Positions 1-10,332 of a stretch of 64,000 nucleotides of DNA are shown in pieces. The notes under the pieces were generated by a model. The model had not been told where the DNA came from. It made no database searches and saw only the letters and a program-made list of their open reading frames with translations. Source of the stretch: Comamonas sp. lk (GTDB taxonomy: Bacteria; Pseudomonadota; Gammaproteobacteria; Burkholderiales; Burkholderiaceae_C); NCBI GenBank assembly GCA_945860595.1, contig CAMAQV010000012.1, forward strand, positions 1-64,000, in the 5' to 3' direction. Both the position numbers and the translations under genes were made by a program. Every line of letters starts with the position of its first letter. The first letter of the stretch is position 1.

Positions 1-1
1 C

Positions 2-760
2 TGGAACGTCAATTCACTGGGCGTGCGCCTACCCCAGGTGCTGGAGTGGCTGGCCGCCCATCCGGTGGATGTGCTGGCCTTGCAGGAGCTCAAGCTGACC
101 GACGACAAGTTTCCCCATGCGGAATTCGCCCAAGCCGGTTACCAGAGCGCGTGCTTTGGCCAGAAAACCTATAACGGCGTGGCCCTGATCAGCCGCCAGC
201 CGCTGGATCGTGTGGTGCGCAACAACCCGCTGTTTGCCGACGACATGGCCCGCATCATCAGTGCCAGCCTGGGTGATGTGCGCGTGATTGGTGCCTATTT
301 CCCCAACGGCCAGGCGCCGGGCAGCGACAAGTTTGAATACAAGCTGGAATGGCTCAAGGCGCTGCGGACTTGGGTCAAATCCGAATTGCTCAGCCATCCG
401 AAATTGGTGCTGATGGGTGACTTCAACATCACCTTTGACGATGCCGATGTCTGGGACCCCGAAGGCATGCGTGATCAAATCCATTGTACCGACGAAGAAC
501 GCTACGAGCTCAGTGCCCTGGTGGCGCTGGGCCTGCATGACAGCCTGCGGCTTTTCCCGCAGCCGCCGAAAAGCTATAGCTGGTGGGACTACCGCGATAT
601 GGGTTTCCGGCGTAACCGCGGTCTGCGCATTGACCACATCCTGGTCAGCGAAGCGCTCAAAGTCTTGTCCCGCGCGTGCGAGATTGACAAAACCCCCCGC
701 AAAAATGAACGCCCCAGCGACCATGCGCCGGTCATTCTGACGCTGGACGTAGCGGGCTGA
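2..760 (+). CDS. xthA: Exodeoxyribonuclease III, 5'-truncated by window edge
   Basis: Mg2+-dependent AP endonuclease and 3'-5' exonuclease of base-excision repair, in the exonuclease-endonuclease-phosphatase fold. The reading frame is open to the left edge: residues WNVNSLGVRL before the first internal GTG (position 23) match the family N-terminus, so only about five residues are missing. Visible motifs are LQELK (metal-binding Glu), GDFN, the WWDYR segment, RIDHIL and the C-terminal SDHAPV with the catalytic Asp-His pair. About 252 residues are present, close to the usual 255-260. It runs convergently into ntrC with a 7 nt gap. Family assignment is secure. Confidence 0.95.
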   Translation, partial: WNVNSLGVRLPQVLEWLAAHPVDVLALQELKLTDDKFPHAEFAQAGYQSACFGQKTYNGVALISRQPLDRVVRNNPLFADDMARIISASLGDVRVIGAYFPNGQAPGSDKFEYKLEWLKALRTWVKSELLSHPKLVLMGDFNITFDDADVWDPEGMRDQIHCTDEERYELSALVALGLHDSLRLFPQPPKSYSWWDYRDMGFRRNRGLRIDHILVSEALKVLSRACEIDKTPRKNERPSDHAPVILTLDVAG

Positions 761-767
761 AGCCGAC

Positions 768-2330
<1,563 letters not shown>

Positions 2331-2355
2331 GGCGGGTGCGTCTCCGAAGAATGCC

Positions 2356-3423
2356 TCAGGGCAAAGGAATCAAAATCTTGAAATCGGTATGTCCCGGCTC
2401 GCTCTCGACTTCGATCATGCCGTGGTGTTGCTGCACAAAAGTTTGTGCCAGCGTCAGCCCCAGGCCAGAGCCGCCTTCCCGCCCGGACACCAGGGGGTAA
2501 AACAGCCGTTCTTTGATCGAATCGGGCACGCCCGGTCCATTGTCAACAACATGCAATTCCAGTGCCAGACGGTGGCGGTGCTTGCCAAAGGTCACCTGGC
2601 GCGCCACACGGGTGCGGAAGATCAGCCGTGCGTCGCCGGCTTCGCGCCGCTGGGCGAGTGCCAGGCAGGCATTTTGCGCGATGTTGAGTACGGCCTGGAT
2701 CAGTTGTTCGCGGTCGCCGCGCAAATCGGGAATGGAGATGTCGTAGTCCCGCGCCACGGTGAGCCCCTTGGGAAATTCCGCCACGATCAGTGAGCGCACC
2801 CGCTCGCAGACCTCGTGGATATTCACATCGCCCACGACATGGGCGCGCCGGTGCGGTGCCAGCAGTCGGTCCACCAGGGTTTGCAAGCGGTCGGCTTCGT
2901 GGATGATGACCTGGGTGTACTCCAGCAAATCGGTGGAGCCGATTTCCAGCTCCAAAAGCTGGGCAGCGCCACGAATACCACCCAAAGGATTCTTGATTTC
3001 GTGCGCCAGATTGCGAATAAGCTCCTTATTGGTGCGTGCTTGCTCAGCCAGACGTTCCTCGCGGTCCTGCCGCACCTGCTGCTCCTGGGGCACCATTTCG
3101 ATGATCACGTCGGTGCTGTCCACGCACGGGGTGACGATCACATGCACCAACATGGCTTCCTGCCCGCTACGCCGCAAAGCTGCGTCGTAACGCAGCGCGG
3201 AAAACGCGTTGTCGCGCACGCCCCGCAATGCAGCCAGCAGCGCCTGTGGCTCCGAAAAGTAGTCGGCCATCAGGCTGCCAACAATCGCCCGTCGGGACAT
3301 GCCAACGGCGTCTTCAAACACCGCGTTGCTGAAAACCACATGACCCTGTGCATCCACCACACTGACCAGGCTGGCCAAAAGGTCAAAGGCCTGAAAGCGG
3401 GATTCGGTGCTGCGTTCGTCCAT
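2356..3423 (-). CDS. glnL: Nitrogen regulation sensor histidine kinase NtrB (NR(II))
   Basis: Cytoplasmic kinase/phosphatase partner of NtrC, normally controlled by PII protein. It has an N-terminal PAS domain (about 10-110), a dimerisation/phospho-acceptor helix with His141 in the H-box NLAHEIKNPLGG, and a HATPase domain with VDNGPGVP (G1 box) and GGSGLGL (G2 box) near the C-terminus. The 355 residues match the family. No membrane segment is visible, as expected. It lies 9 nt after the small secreted protein gene and 25 nt before ntrC, so the three are probably one transcript, separated from glnA by a terminator at 4032-4057. Confidence 0.95.
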   Translation of the reverse strand: MDERSTESRFQAFDLLASLVSVVDAQGHVVFSNAVFEDAVGMSRRAIVGSLMADYFSEPQALLAALRGVRDNAFSALRYDAALRRSGQEAMLVHVIVTPCVDSTDVIIEMVPQEQQVRQDREERLAEQARTNKELIRNLAHEIKNPLGGIRGAAQLLELEIGSTDLLEYTQVIIHEADRLQTLVDRLLAPHRRAHVVGDVNIHEVCERVRSLIVAEFPKGLTVARDYDISIPDLRGDREQLIQAVLNIAQNACLALAQRREAGDARLIFRTRVARQVTFGKHRHRLALELHVVDNGPGVPDSIKERLFYPLVSGREGGSGLGLTLAQTFVQQHHGMIEVESEPGHTDFKILIPLP

Positions 3424-3432
3424 GGAGCGGGG

Positions 3433-3975
3433 TCAGGGCTGTGCAGCGACACCCATGCGCGCGAGTTCCCGCCGGATGCCGGTCAGATCCGCTTCGGTGC
3501 GGGTGATGCTGGACTTCAGTGCAGCGACGCGGTCCAGATACTTCTGCGGATTGTTCCGTTCGGTGCCCAGACGCTCGGGCTCACCATGGTTGTATTCGGC
3601 GTGCAGTTCCTGTAAGCGGGCCTTGGCTTTGCGCCATTCGGCCTCCAGAATCTGGCGTGACTCCCCGTCTTTTTGGCGCTGTTCAGGCCCGCTGACACGG
3701 GCTAGGGACAGGCTGCGGCCCGATCCGCTGCCCGTGCTGGGCCGCTGCGATGGTTTGGCGGGAGGAGGGACAGGCGACTGCACCACGCTGATCCGGTCAA
3801 GCGGGACCGGCTCGCAGCCGGTTTCGCTGGCTTTGTCGAGGTTGGTATACAGGTTGCCGCAGCGGAAAATCCGCTCTTGCGATGCGCCAGCGGACTGGGC
3901 GGCTCCGGCCAACACAAAAAACGCACACAGCGATGGTGCGAATCGGCGGGGGAAATGCTTGGTTTTTGCACACAT
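3433..3975 (-). CDS. Small exported protein of the glnA-ntrB interval (DUF4124-like)
   Basis: 180-residue protein with a Sec signal peptide (basic CAKTKHFPRR, hydrophobic SLCAFFVLAGAAQSAGA), then an RIFRCGNLYTN segment resembling the DUF4124 family, a Pro-rich stretch and a Lys/Arg/Glu-rich, probably helical C-terminal half. A longer frame reaches 4125 but would run through the glnA terminator hairpin, so the ATG at 3975 that begins the signal peptide is preferred. Function is unknown. Its position just before ntrB suggests co-transcription, but I would not infer a role in nitrogen sensing from that alone. Confidence 0.75.
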   Translation of the reverse strand: MCAKTKHFPRRFAPSLCAFFVLAGAAQSAGASQERIFRCGNLYTNLDKASETGCEPVPLDRISVVQSPVPPPAKPSQRPSTGSGSGRSLSLARVSGPEQRQKDGESRQILEAEWRKAKARLQELHAEYNHGEPERLGTERNNPQKYLDRVAALKSSITRTEADLTGIRRELARMGVAAQP

Positions 3976-4031
3976 AGTTGCAATTATCGCCTTGGGCCGC
4001 TGCGCCCTGCGGCAGCCGGTACCGCGCCATG

Positions 4032-4057
4032 AAAAAAGGCGGCCAGATGGCCGCCTT
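4032..4057 (-). terminator. Rho-independent terminator after glnA
   Basis: On the minus strand a 9-bp perfect stem (AAGGCGGCC / GGCCGCCTT) with a 4-nt loop runs into a T tract (complement of the A run 4032-4035). It lies about 70 nt past the glnA stop and would separate glnA from the gene-3975/ntrB/ntrC transcript, or attenuate read-through into it. Confidence 0.85.
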
Positions 4058-4128
4058 GTGCGCTGATCAGCACGCGCAGACCAGGCCGAAGCCGGGTTCA
4101 ACAAGGCGCGTGCTGTCTGGCGCAATGC

Positions 4129-5544
4129 TCAGAGCGAGTAATACATATCGAACTCAATGGGGTGCGTGGCCATGCGCATGCGCGTGACTTCGCCCATCTT
4201 CAGTTCGATATACGCATCGATCATGCTGTCGGTGAATACGCCGCCCTTGGTCAGGAAGGCGTGGTCTGCGTTCAAGCAATCCAGCGCCTGATCCAGGCTG
4301 TGGCAGACGGTTGGCACCAAGGCGTCCTCTTCGGGCGGCAGGTGGTACAGGTCTTTGGTAGCCGCTTCGCCGGGGTGGATCTTGTTTTCCACGCCGTCGA
4401 GGCCCGCCATCATCAGGGCGGCAAAACCGAGATATGGGTTCATCAGTGGATCAGGAAAACGCGCTTCAATGCGGCGGCCCTTGGGGTTGGCCACAAAGGG
4501 AATGCGAATCGATGCCGAGCGGTTGCGCGAAGAGTAGGCCAACTTGACCGGCGCCTCATAACCAGGAACCAAGCGCTTGTAGCTGTTGGTGCCGGGGTTG
4601 GTGATGGCGTTCAGCGCGCGTGCATGTTTGATGATGCCGCCGATGTAGTACAGGGCGAAATCCGACAAACCTGCATAGCCGTCGCCGGCAAACAGGTTTT
4701 TGCCGTCTTTCCAAATGGACTGGTGCACATGCATGCCGGAGCCGTTGTCGCCAACGATGGGCTTGGGCATGAAGGTGGCGGTTTTGCCATAGTTGTGGGC
4801 CACGTTTTGCACCACGTACTTCAGAATCTGGGTCCAGTCAGCGCGCTGTACCAGGGTGCTGAAGCGGGTGCCGATTTCGTTTTGGCCCGCGCCTGCGACT
4901 TCGTGGTGGAAGACTTCGACGGGCACGCCGAGTTGCTCCAGGATCAGGGACATTTCCGCACGCATGTCCTGGGTGCTGTCCACCGGCGGGACGGGGAAAT
5001 AGCCGCCCTTGACGGTGGGGCGGTGGCCTTTGTTGGCGCCGTTCATGTCTTTGCCGGAATTCCAGGGCGCTTCGTACTCTTCGATTTTGAAGAAGGAGCC
5101 GGACATATCGGTGTTCCAACGCACATCGTCAAAGATGAAAAACTCGGGCTCGGGGCCGAAGAAGGCGGTGTCGCCAATGCCGGAAGCTTTCAAATAGGCC
5201 TCGGCACGCTTGGCGATGGAGCGCGGATCGCGGTCATAGGCCTTGCCGTCGCTGGGTTCAACGACGTCGCAGCTCAGGAACAAGGTGGTCTCTTCAAAGA
5301 AGGGATCGATGTTGGCGGTGTTGGGGTCGGGCATGAGTTGCATGTCCGAGGCTTCAATGCCCTTCCAACCGGCGATGGACGAACCGTCAAATGCGTGGCC
5401 GGATGTGAATTTGTCTTCGTCAAAATGCGAAATCGGCACGGTCACGTGCTGCTCTTTGCCCCGGGTATCGGTGAAACGGAAGTCAACAAACTTGACCTCG
5501 TTGTCTTTCACCATCTTCATCACGTCTGCGACGGTCTTGGCCAT
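4129..5544 (-). CDS. glnA: Glutamine synthetase type I
   Basis: ATP-dependent ligation of ammonium to glutamate; dodecameric cytosolic enzyme. The 471-residue sequence carries the N-terminal beta-grasp domain (FDGSSIAGW, the D50-S53 latch region), the metal-binding EPEFF and [13 protein letters not shown] signatures, the [17 protein letters not shown] loop and NRSASIRIP. The regulatory adenylylation tyrosine is Tyr400 in DLYHLPPEE, so GlnE-type control is expected. The ATG at 5544 has AAGGAG six bases upstream; the TTG one codon earlier is not needed. A sigma-54 promoter and NtrC-type sites lie upstream (see separate entries), consistent with ntrBC being encoded next door. Confidence 0.98.
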   Translation of the reverse strand: MAKTVADVMKMVKDNEVKFVDFRFTDTRGKEQHVTVPISHFDEDKFTSGHAFDGSSIAGWKGIEASDMQLMPDPNTANIDPFFEETTLFLSCDVVEPSDGKAYDRDPRSIAKRAEAYLKASGIGDTAFFGPEPEFFIFDDVRWNTDMSGSFFKIEEYEAPWNSGKDMNGANKGHRPTVKGGYFPVPPVDSTQDMRAEMSLILEQLGVPVEVFHHEVAGAGQNEIGTRFSTLVQRADWTQILKYVVQNVAHNYGKTATFMPKPIVGDNGSGMHVHQSIWKDGKNLFAGDGYAGLSDFALYYIGGIIKHARALNAITNPGTNSYKRLVPGYEAPVKLAYSSRNRSASIRIPFVANPKGRRIEARFPDPLMNPYLGFAALMMAGLDGVENKIHPGEAATKDLYHLPPEEDALVPTVCHSLDQALDCLNADHAFLTKGGVFTDSMIDAYIELKMGEVTRMRMATHPIEFDMYYSL

Positions 5545-5597
5545 CAAATGCTCCTTAAGCGCGGTTAGAAAAAATCTGCAATCCAGTGCTCCGGTTC

Positions 5598-5613
5598 AGC
5601 AGTTTCTGTGCCA
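5598..5613 (-). promoter_or_regulatory. Sigma-54 promoter of glnA
   Basis: On the minus strand the sequence TGGCACAGAAACTGCT fits the sigma-54 consensus TGGCAC-N5-TTGC(A/T): GG at -24 and GC at -12 have the required spacing, and there is one mismatch in the -12 element. The inferred start point, near 5588, leaves about a 44-nt leader before the glnA ATG. Presence of NtrC sites 110-145 bp upstream supports it. Confidence 0.75.
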
Positions 5614-5691
5614 CTGCTGAAGGAACCGGCGATTGTCGCCGAGCCCACCGGACGGATGCTGGCGCTGTGCAGAAAATGCAAGGGCTGAAAA

Positions 5692-5738
5692 TGCACCGAA
5701 ATAAAGCTGATCACATTTTAATGCACTTAAACAGTGCA
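5692..5738 (-). promoter_or_regulatory. NtrC-type enhancer sites upstream of glnA
   Basis: A perfect inverted repeat TGCACT-N5-AGTGCA at 5722-5738 matches the NtrC consensus (TGCACY-N5-RGTGCA). A second, one-sided match TGCACC at 5692-5697 forms a weaker site ending at 5708. Their centres are 30 bp apart, three helical turns, at about -142 and -112 from the inferred start. This closely resembles the E. coli glnA enhancer (-140 and -108). Confidence 0.75.
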
Positions 5739-5743
5739 AATAG

Positions 5744-6553
5744 TTAATTGCGCACCAACTCGGTGCCAAGCTGGAGATCGTAGCGCCCAAGTCCTTGCTT
5801 CAGCGCGTCGAACGCGGCGGCGCAGGCGTCGGGGCTGCCCTTGACGCCTAATTCGATATGCCGGCCCAACTCGGGATGGTCCACACTGGGCAGACTGAAC
5901 ACCTTGACCGGGTGGCTGCGCTCAATCTCCTCCATCAGCGGCGTGAGCGTTGCCTCCATCGCGCCAAAAACAATGACCGACTGCTCACACCAGGCGCCGG
6001 TGCGAAACAGAGACCGGTAATGGGTATCAAGCACCCACTCCACCATGGGCCAGGCCATCACCGGAAAGCCAGGCACGAAATAGACGGCGCCACCCCGGGT
6101 GCCAGGATGGCTGAAGCCAGCAATCTTGTTGTAAGGGTTGGGAATGATGGCGCTGCCTTGGGGAAACACGGCCATGTTCAGACGGTGGCGGTTATCGTCG
6201 CGGTTCGGCTCGTAGGGCAGCCCTTTTTCGCGGGCAATGTCTTGCATCCTTTCCTGGACCAGCGCCTTCGCCTCAGGGTGCAGGATCAAAGGCTGGCCCA
6301 AAGCACGCGCGGCACACTGCCGGGTATGGTCATCCGGGGTGGCCCCGATACCGCCGAAAGAAAACACCACGTCGCCCGAGGCAAAAGCGCGCGCCAACGC
6401 CGCCGTGATGCGGTCTGGGTCGTCGCCTACGTAGTCGGCGTAGGCCACCGTTAGTCCGCGCGCGCCCAGCAGTTCAATAGCCCGGCTGAGATGCTTGTCG
6501 GCGCGCTTGCCGGAGAGAATTTCGTCGCCAATGATGATCAGTCCAAAGTGCAT
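5744..6553 (-). CDS. CinA-like molybdopterin-binding-fold protein
   Basis: 269-residue protein of the MoCF/MoaB fold family annotated as competence/damage-inducible protein A. The N-terminal FGLIIIGDEILSGKR and FSFGGIGATPDDHT are the family's nucleotide/pterin-site motifs. Only the MoCF-type domain plus a short tail is present; the C-terminal CinA (NMN deamidase) domain is absent, as in other short beta-proteobacterial members. Biochemical role is uncertain. It starts 2 nt after the EI24 gene stop, so the two are translationally linked. It ends about 200 nt before glnA. Confidence 0.85.
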   Translation of the reverse strand: MHFGLIIIGDEILSGKRADKHLSRAIELLGARGLTVAYADYVGDDPDRITAALARAFASGDVVFSFGGIGATPDDHTRQCAARALGQPLILHPEAKALVQERMQDIAREKGLPYEPNRDDNRHRLNMAVFPQGSAIIPNPYNKIAGFSHPGTRGGAVYFVPGFPVMAWPMVEWVLDTHYRSLFRTGAWCEQSVIVFGAMEATLTPLMEEIERSHPVKVFSLPSVDHPELGRHIELGVKGSPDACAAAFDALKQGLGRYDLQLGTELVRN

Positions 6554-6555
6554 AG

Positions 6556-7434
6556 TCAGGCGTCCAGAGTTCGGCTAGGGTCCACAGACGGCGCATCGGG
6601 CGCCAATGCCAGCGGTGGCTGCTGCAGGGTCGGTGCTTCTGCGCGCTCGCGCAGTGTCTGCAAGGACAGCAGACAAAAATGAATGAACCACAGGGACGCG
6701 AAGGAAAACACCATCACGTACAGCCATATCGACACCGGCAAAAGCAGCGGTGCCATGGCAATCGTCATCAGCCCGGTTGACCATATCAGGCTCGGGCCGG
6801 CCCCCATCATGCCCACCAAAACACCCATGCCCAACAGCGTAGGTTTATGTTGTGCAAGCAGGGTGCGTCGCTCATCCACACTGGCGTGCTGTGCCAGCGC
6901 ATCAAAAGCGAGCACGCGGTAGGTCAACCAGCCCCAGATCAGGGGCGGCACAACGAGTATGAGCGGCGGTACCAGCCACATCGGCAAGCTCAGCAGCATG
7001 GTCGCTAGCGCCAGACCAATAGACCACAGCGTCCACAGCGCACTCTGCCACCAGGGCACGCTGTGCAGCATCTGCAGTTGCGGGAAACGATGGCGCGCAA
7101 CCAGCCGCACCAGGGCCGGAGCCATCAACAGAGAAACCGCCCCCAGCGAAACCAGCACGACCGCAGGCGTGAGCGCGACCAGCAAAATCACGTGCGGCAA
7201 AACCGCTTTGAGGCGCGGCAGGCCAACCGCCTCCAACCAACCCCACAACACGGTCAGGGTCACTGAGGACTCGAGCCAGCCCCCCAAGCCTTCTACGGCT
7301 GTGGCCCAGAACAGTTGGCCCAGCGTAAAGGCCAAAGCAGCGGCAAACACCAAAGGCAGCAGCGACAGCAAAATCACCCGCGGATGCAGGCAGTACAACG
7401 CAGCACGCCAAAAAGCATCGAACACGGCGGGCAT
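6556..7434 (-). CDS. EI24/CysZ-like inner-membrane protein
   Basis: 292-residue membrane protein of the EI24 domain family (etoposide-induced 2.4 / CysZ sulfate permease superfamily). Several long hydrophobic segments are obvious: about 20-45 (VILLSLLPLVFAAALAFTL), 80-115, 140-185 and 220-265. CysZ in E. coli imports sulfate, but these beta-proteobacterial proteins are diverged and no cys genes are adjacent, so transport substrate is unassigned. It is 12 nt after the hydroxylase gene and 2 nt before the CinA-like gene, probably a three-gene transcript. Confidence 0.8.
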   Translation of the reverse strand: MPAVFDAFWRAALYCLHPRVILLSLLPLVFAAALAFTLGQLFWATAVEGLGGWLESSVTLTVLWGWLEAVGLPRLKAVLPHVILLVALTPAVVLVSLGAVSLLMAPALVRLVARHRFPQLQMLHSVPWWQSALWTLWSIGLALATMLLSLPMWLVPPLILVVPPLIWGWLTYRVLAFDALAQHASVDERRTLLAQHKPTLLGMGVLVGMMGAGPSLIWSTGLMTIAMAPLLLPVSIWLYVMVFSFASLWFIHFCLLSLQTLRERAEAPTLQQPPLALAPDAPSVDPSRTLDA

Positions 7435-7446
7435 AAGCTGCAGGCG

Positions 7447-8415
7447 CTAGGCCCGGTTGACCAGACGCATCAGGCCCAGCCACTGCTGCGACCAAAAGCC
7501 GTCGCCGTAGCGGCGGCCCTGCTCGACCTGGTCGCGTACGCCGGTAGGCCCATAGCCGGGGCGGAAATCGGCGGTTCCGAACAGCATGTCCCACCAGGGT
7601 AGCAGCACCCCGAAGTTATGCCCGCCCAGCACCGCCCGCCCGGTACCCGGCACCAGGGTTTCATGGCCATTGCCAATGCTGTGGTGGAGTCGGTGAAAAC
7701 GTGGACTGATCCACAAACGCCTACCCCATGATCCAAAATCAACCCGCAGGTTAGCGTGCTGCAAACTTTCGCTGAGCTGGGTGAGGACCACCAGGGCGAC
7801 AAACTGTCCCGGCGGCAAGCCGATCAGTTGGGCGCACAGGGCCAGCACGGCGCTGGTCAGCACGTCGTCGAGTAGGTGGTTGCGGTTGTCCGACCACATG
7901 GTCAGCTGGCGCTGGGCATGGTGCAGGGCATGCAGTTTCCACCACCAGCCGAGTTGGTGCTGGGCGCGATGGATGCCATAGTGCACCAGATCAAAGGCCA
8001 GCAGATAGAGGGCGAAACTCACCAGGGGCTGGTCGGTGATGCCGGGCCATACGTCGTCCAGTTGCGGTGTGACCCAACCGAGCACGCTCAGCCGCCCGAA
8101 AAGTCCGTCCAACACGGGCTCCAGCGCAAAAAACATTCCAAGCTTGAACACGCCCAGACGGTGGATAACTGTGTACAGCATGTCGGTGCGCACCGTAGCC
8201 GTATCAGCCACCGGTTCCACCGGCCGCCAGCGCTGCAGCGGCCCCAACACCAGCACCAGCACCAGCAATTGGCCTAGACCGAACAGCAGCCAGATTGACC
8301 CCTCATAGGCCCGCTCCAAGTAACCGCCCCACCCCAGCGCCATGAGCACGGGTTGAACCAGGCCCTCAAAAAAGGCCTGGTGAAGGTCGTTGAAGCTGTC
8401 GGTGAAGGCGTCCAT
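7447..8415 (-). CDS. Sterol desaturase / fatty acid hydroxylase family protein
   Basis: Integral-membrane di-iron enzyme family. The diagnostic histidine clusters are present in order: HYGIHRAQH, HALHH, then FHRLHH and a late GHNFG. Hydrophobic segments precede the first cluster. 322 residues, normal for bacterial members. Substrate cannot be read from sequence. The nearby squalene cassette (22.9-26.1 kb) is not linked closely enough to imply hopanoid modification. It heads the probable transcript with the EI24 and CinA-like genes. Confidence 0.88.
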   Translation of the reverse strand: MDAFTDSFNDLHQAFFEGLVQPVLMALGWGGYLERAYEGSIWLLFGLGQLLVLVLVLGPLQRWRPVEPVADTATVRTDMLYTVIHRLGVFKLGMFFALEPVLDGLFGRLSVLGWVTPQLDDVWPGITDQPLVSFALYLLAFDLVHYGIHRAQHQLGWWWKLHALHHAQRQLTMWSDNRNHLLDDVLTSAVLALCAQLIGLPPGQFVALVVLTQLSESLQHANLRVDFGSWGRRLWISPRFHRLHHSIGNGHETLVPGTGRAVLGGHNFGVLLPWWDMLFGTADFRPGYGPTGVRDQVEQGRRYGDGFWSQQWLGLMRLVNRA

Positions 8416-8444
8416 AGGGCTTGCGTGCGCGAAGACACCATAGC

Positions 8445-9260
8445 TTACTTGGCGTGGGCTGCCAGCCAGGCCTGGTAATCGGGGTGTGTGCGCAGGGTTT
8501 CAAAACAAAAGCCCTTGGCCTGCAGCCCGGTAATCAGCGGCTCCAGCACCGCCGGGGCCCAGGGGTCTTTGCGGGACCAAATGCCCAGATGCGCCAGCAA
8601 GATGTCGCCCGGCCGGATATCGCGCAAGGCGTTCGCCAACAACTGCGCGTTGCTATAACGCTCGCTAGGCAATTCATCACCCAAAAAACCTGCCGGTGCC
8701 CAACCCACGTGTGCGTAGCCACAGCTGCGCGCCGTCTGCAGCAGCCGCGCCGAAGTCTTTCCGCCAGGCGCACGGAACAGCGGCATAGGCGCAACGCCCG
8801 TCAGTTTCAGTAGGCGATCGGATGCGGCGTTCAGCGCTGCGCAATATTGGCCCGCACTCCATGCCTGGGTCTGGCCGGCCTGCGGCCCGGCACTGGCACG
8901 CACCTGCAAGCGCCCGTCGGGTAAATCAGCACGCCAGTAGACGTGGTCGAGCGTGTGCGAGGCAAATGCATGCCCCTCGGCGGCGCGGGCCTTCCACCAG
9001 GGTGCCCAGTGCGTTCCCAGGCTGCCGTCGCCGGTTTGGGTCGGTTCATCTGCGGCAAAAAAAGTCACTTTGACCTGGTGGCGCTGGAGTACCTCGGCCA
9101 TCTGTGGTGCCACCTCCATATGTCCGGTATCCAGCGTCAGGTACACCGGCTTGCCGCATACCGCTGCCGCGTGGCTAAACCCCGTGCTGAAGAAAAGCAG
9201 CAGGCCCGCGCGCAACAGGTCGTGCACCCGCCTCAGCGTGGTTTGTGGTCGAGGGTCCAT
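8445..9260 (-). CDS. Polysaccharide deacetylase family protein (NodB fold), exported
   Basis: 271 residues, with a signal peptide (HDLLRAGLLLFFSTGFSHA) followed by a carbohydrate esterase family 4 fold. Motif 2 is intact (SHTLDH, metal-binding histidines), and RAPGG fits motif 3. Motif 1 reads TLDTGH rather than TFDDG: the catalytic-base Asp is kept but the second, metal-binding Asp is Thr, a change comparable to the TFD-N-G of PdaA-type muramic acid deacetylases. The ATG at 9260 overlaps the upstream propeller gene by 28 nt. The in-frame GTG at 9227 would place the signal peptide at the N-terminus with GAGG just upstream and no overlap, and is an equally good start. Confidence 0.8.
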   Translation of the reverse strand: MDPRPQTTLRRVHDLLRAGLLLFFSTGFSHAAAVCGKPVYLTLDTGHMEVAPQMAEVLQRHQVKVTFFAADEPTQTGDGSLGTHWAPWWKARAAEGHAFASHTLDHVYWRADLPDGRLQVRASAGPQAGQTQAWSAGQYCAALNAASDRLLKLTGVAPMPLFRAPGGKTSARLLQTARSCGYAHVGWAPAGFLGDELPSERYSNAQLLANALRDIRPGDILLAHLGIWSRKDPWAPAVLEPLITGLQAKGFCFETLRTHPDYQAWLAAHAK

Positions 9261-10288
9261 ACCCCGTGCGGTGATTTGCCGACCTTGACTTGGCGCACTA
9301 CCGTGCGGGTCGTGAGATCGACTACGGTGAGCTTATTGGCCCAGCGCGAGCCCACATACAAGAATCGGCCGTCGGCAGACAGGTCCATACAGTCCGGCCC
9401 GCTGGGTACATCAAACGTATCCACCACTGCCATACTCAGATAATCGATTTTGCTGATCGAATTGGCCGCACGGTTGCTCACGAAGATATGCTGCTTATCC
9501 CCCAGACTGCGGAATGCATGCGCGCCACTGGCTGTCGCCAGTGTTTTTATAAAAACCGGCTTGGCGGCACTCACGTCATACACCTCGACCCCGCGCGCCC
9601 CGGTCAGCGCCACCAGTAGCTTTTTATCGTCGGGCGTGCCAAAAATGTCGGCTGGCAGAAACCCGGTTTTGATGCGCCACTTCAGCGTCTGTGTTGCCAG
9701 CTCAATGGCAATCAGTTCGTCGCTCTCCTGCATGGTCGCGTAGGCCATTGTGCTTTTGGAGTCGATCCACAAGTGGCTGGGTGTCTTGCCGGTTGGTATG
9801 CGCTGAACCAACGTCAACTCACCCGCGTTCCAGCGGTACAGGTCCACATGGTTGAGCCTGTTTCCGGCCGTGACCAGCCACTTCATATCGGGTGAAAAGC
9901 GCAGATGGTAGGGGTCCGAGATGCCGGACACCGTGCGCTGCACATCGCCGGTACGCGGGTCTAAAAAGGTCAGTGAATTGCCAACCGCGTTGGCCACAAT
10001 TACCGATTTTTCGTCCGGCGTCAGGTACAGATGGTGCGGCTCTTTGCCAGTTGGAACCCGTTTGATCTCGGTCCAGCGCTGCGGGTCGATCACGCTGACA
10101 CTGGCGCTCAGCGAATTCAAAACCAGAATCGGAGCCGCTTCTTTTGCCGCCGCCGGGGCACTGCCCGCACCTGGGGCGGGAATGTTAGCCTGTGCAATTT
10201 GTGGGGAATTGTTTGCCGCCGCAAAGGTGATGCAGGTCCAAGCGGCCAGGGCCACCCAGGCCCCCATGATTCGATTACACATAGCCAT
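9233..10288 (-). CDS. YVTN-family beta-propeller protein, exported
   Basis: 351 residues with a signal peptide (MGAWVALAAWTCITFAAA), an Ala/Pro-rich linker, then about seven repeats of the YVTN/YncE type, for example VIVANAVGNSLTFLDPRTG, IFVSNRAANSISKID and LYVGSRWANKLTVVD. Such propellers are periplasmic; some bind DNA or metals, but no specific role can be assigned. The stop overlaps the 5' end of the deacetylase ORF, suggesting co-expression. A strong T-less hairpin (10299-10326) lies between it and the rsuA-like gene. Confidence 0.85.
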   Translation of the reverse strand: MAMCNRIMGAWVALAAWTCITFAAANNSPQIAQANIPAPGAGSAPAAAKEAAPILVLNSLSASVSVIDPQRWTEIKRVPTGKEPHHLYLTPDEKSVIVANAVGNSLTFLDPRTGDVQRTVSGISDPYHLRFSPDMKWLVTAGNRLNHVDLYRWNAGELTLVQRIPTGKTPSHLWIDSKSTMAYATMQESDELIAIELATQTLKWRIKTGFLPADIFGTPDDKKLLVALTGARGVEVYDVSAAKPVFIKTLATASGAHAFRSLGDKQHIFVSNRAANSISKIDYLSMAVVDTFDVPSGPDCMDLSADGRFLYVGSRWANKLTVVDLTTRTVVRQVKVGKSPHGVWTLDHKPR

Positions 10289-10298
10289 TAAGTGTAGC

Positions 10299-10326
10299 CG
10301 CCACCCTGGCGCGCCGCAGGGTGGCG
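10299..10326. other. GC-rich hairpin between rsuA-like and propeller genes
   Basis: CGCCACCCTG and CAGGGTGGCG pair perfectly over 10 bp around an 8-nt GC-rich loop. There is no T tract on either side, so it is a poor intrinsic terminator. It may stabilise the rsuA-like mRNA 3' end. Confidence 0.6.
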
Positions 10327-10332
10327 CACGAC

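Noticed and set aside
4162-5568. 468-codon plus-strand open frame opposite glnA
   Set aside because: Shadow of a highly conserved GC-rich gene; the antisense translation shows no domain and no ribosome site.
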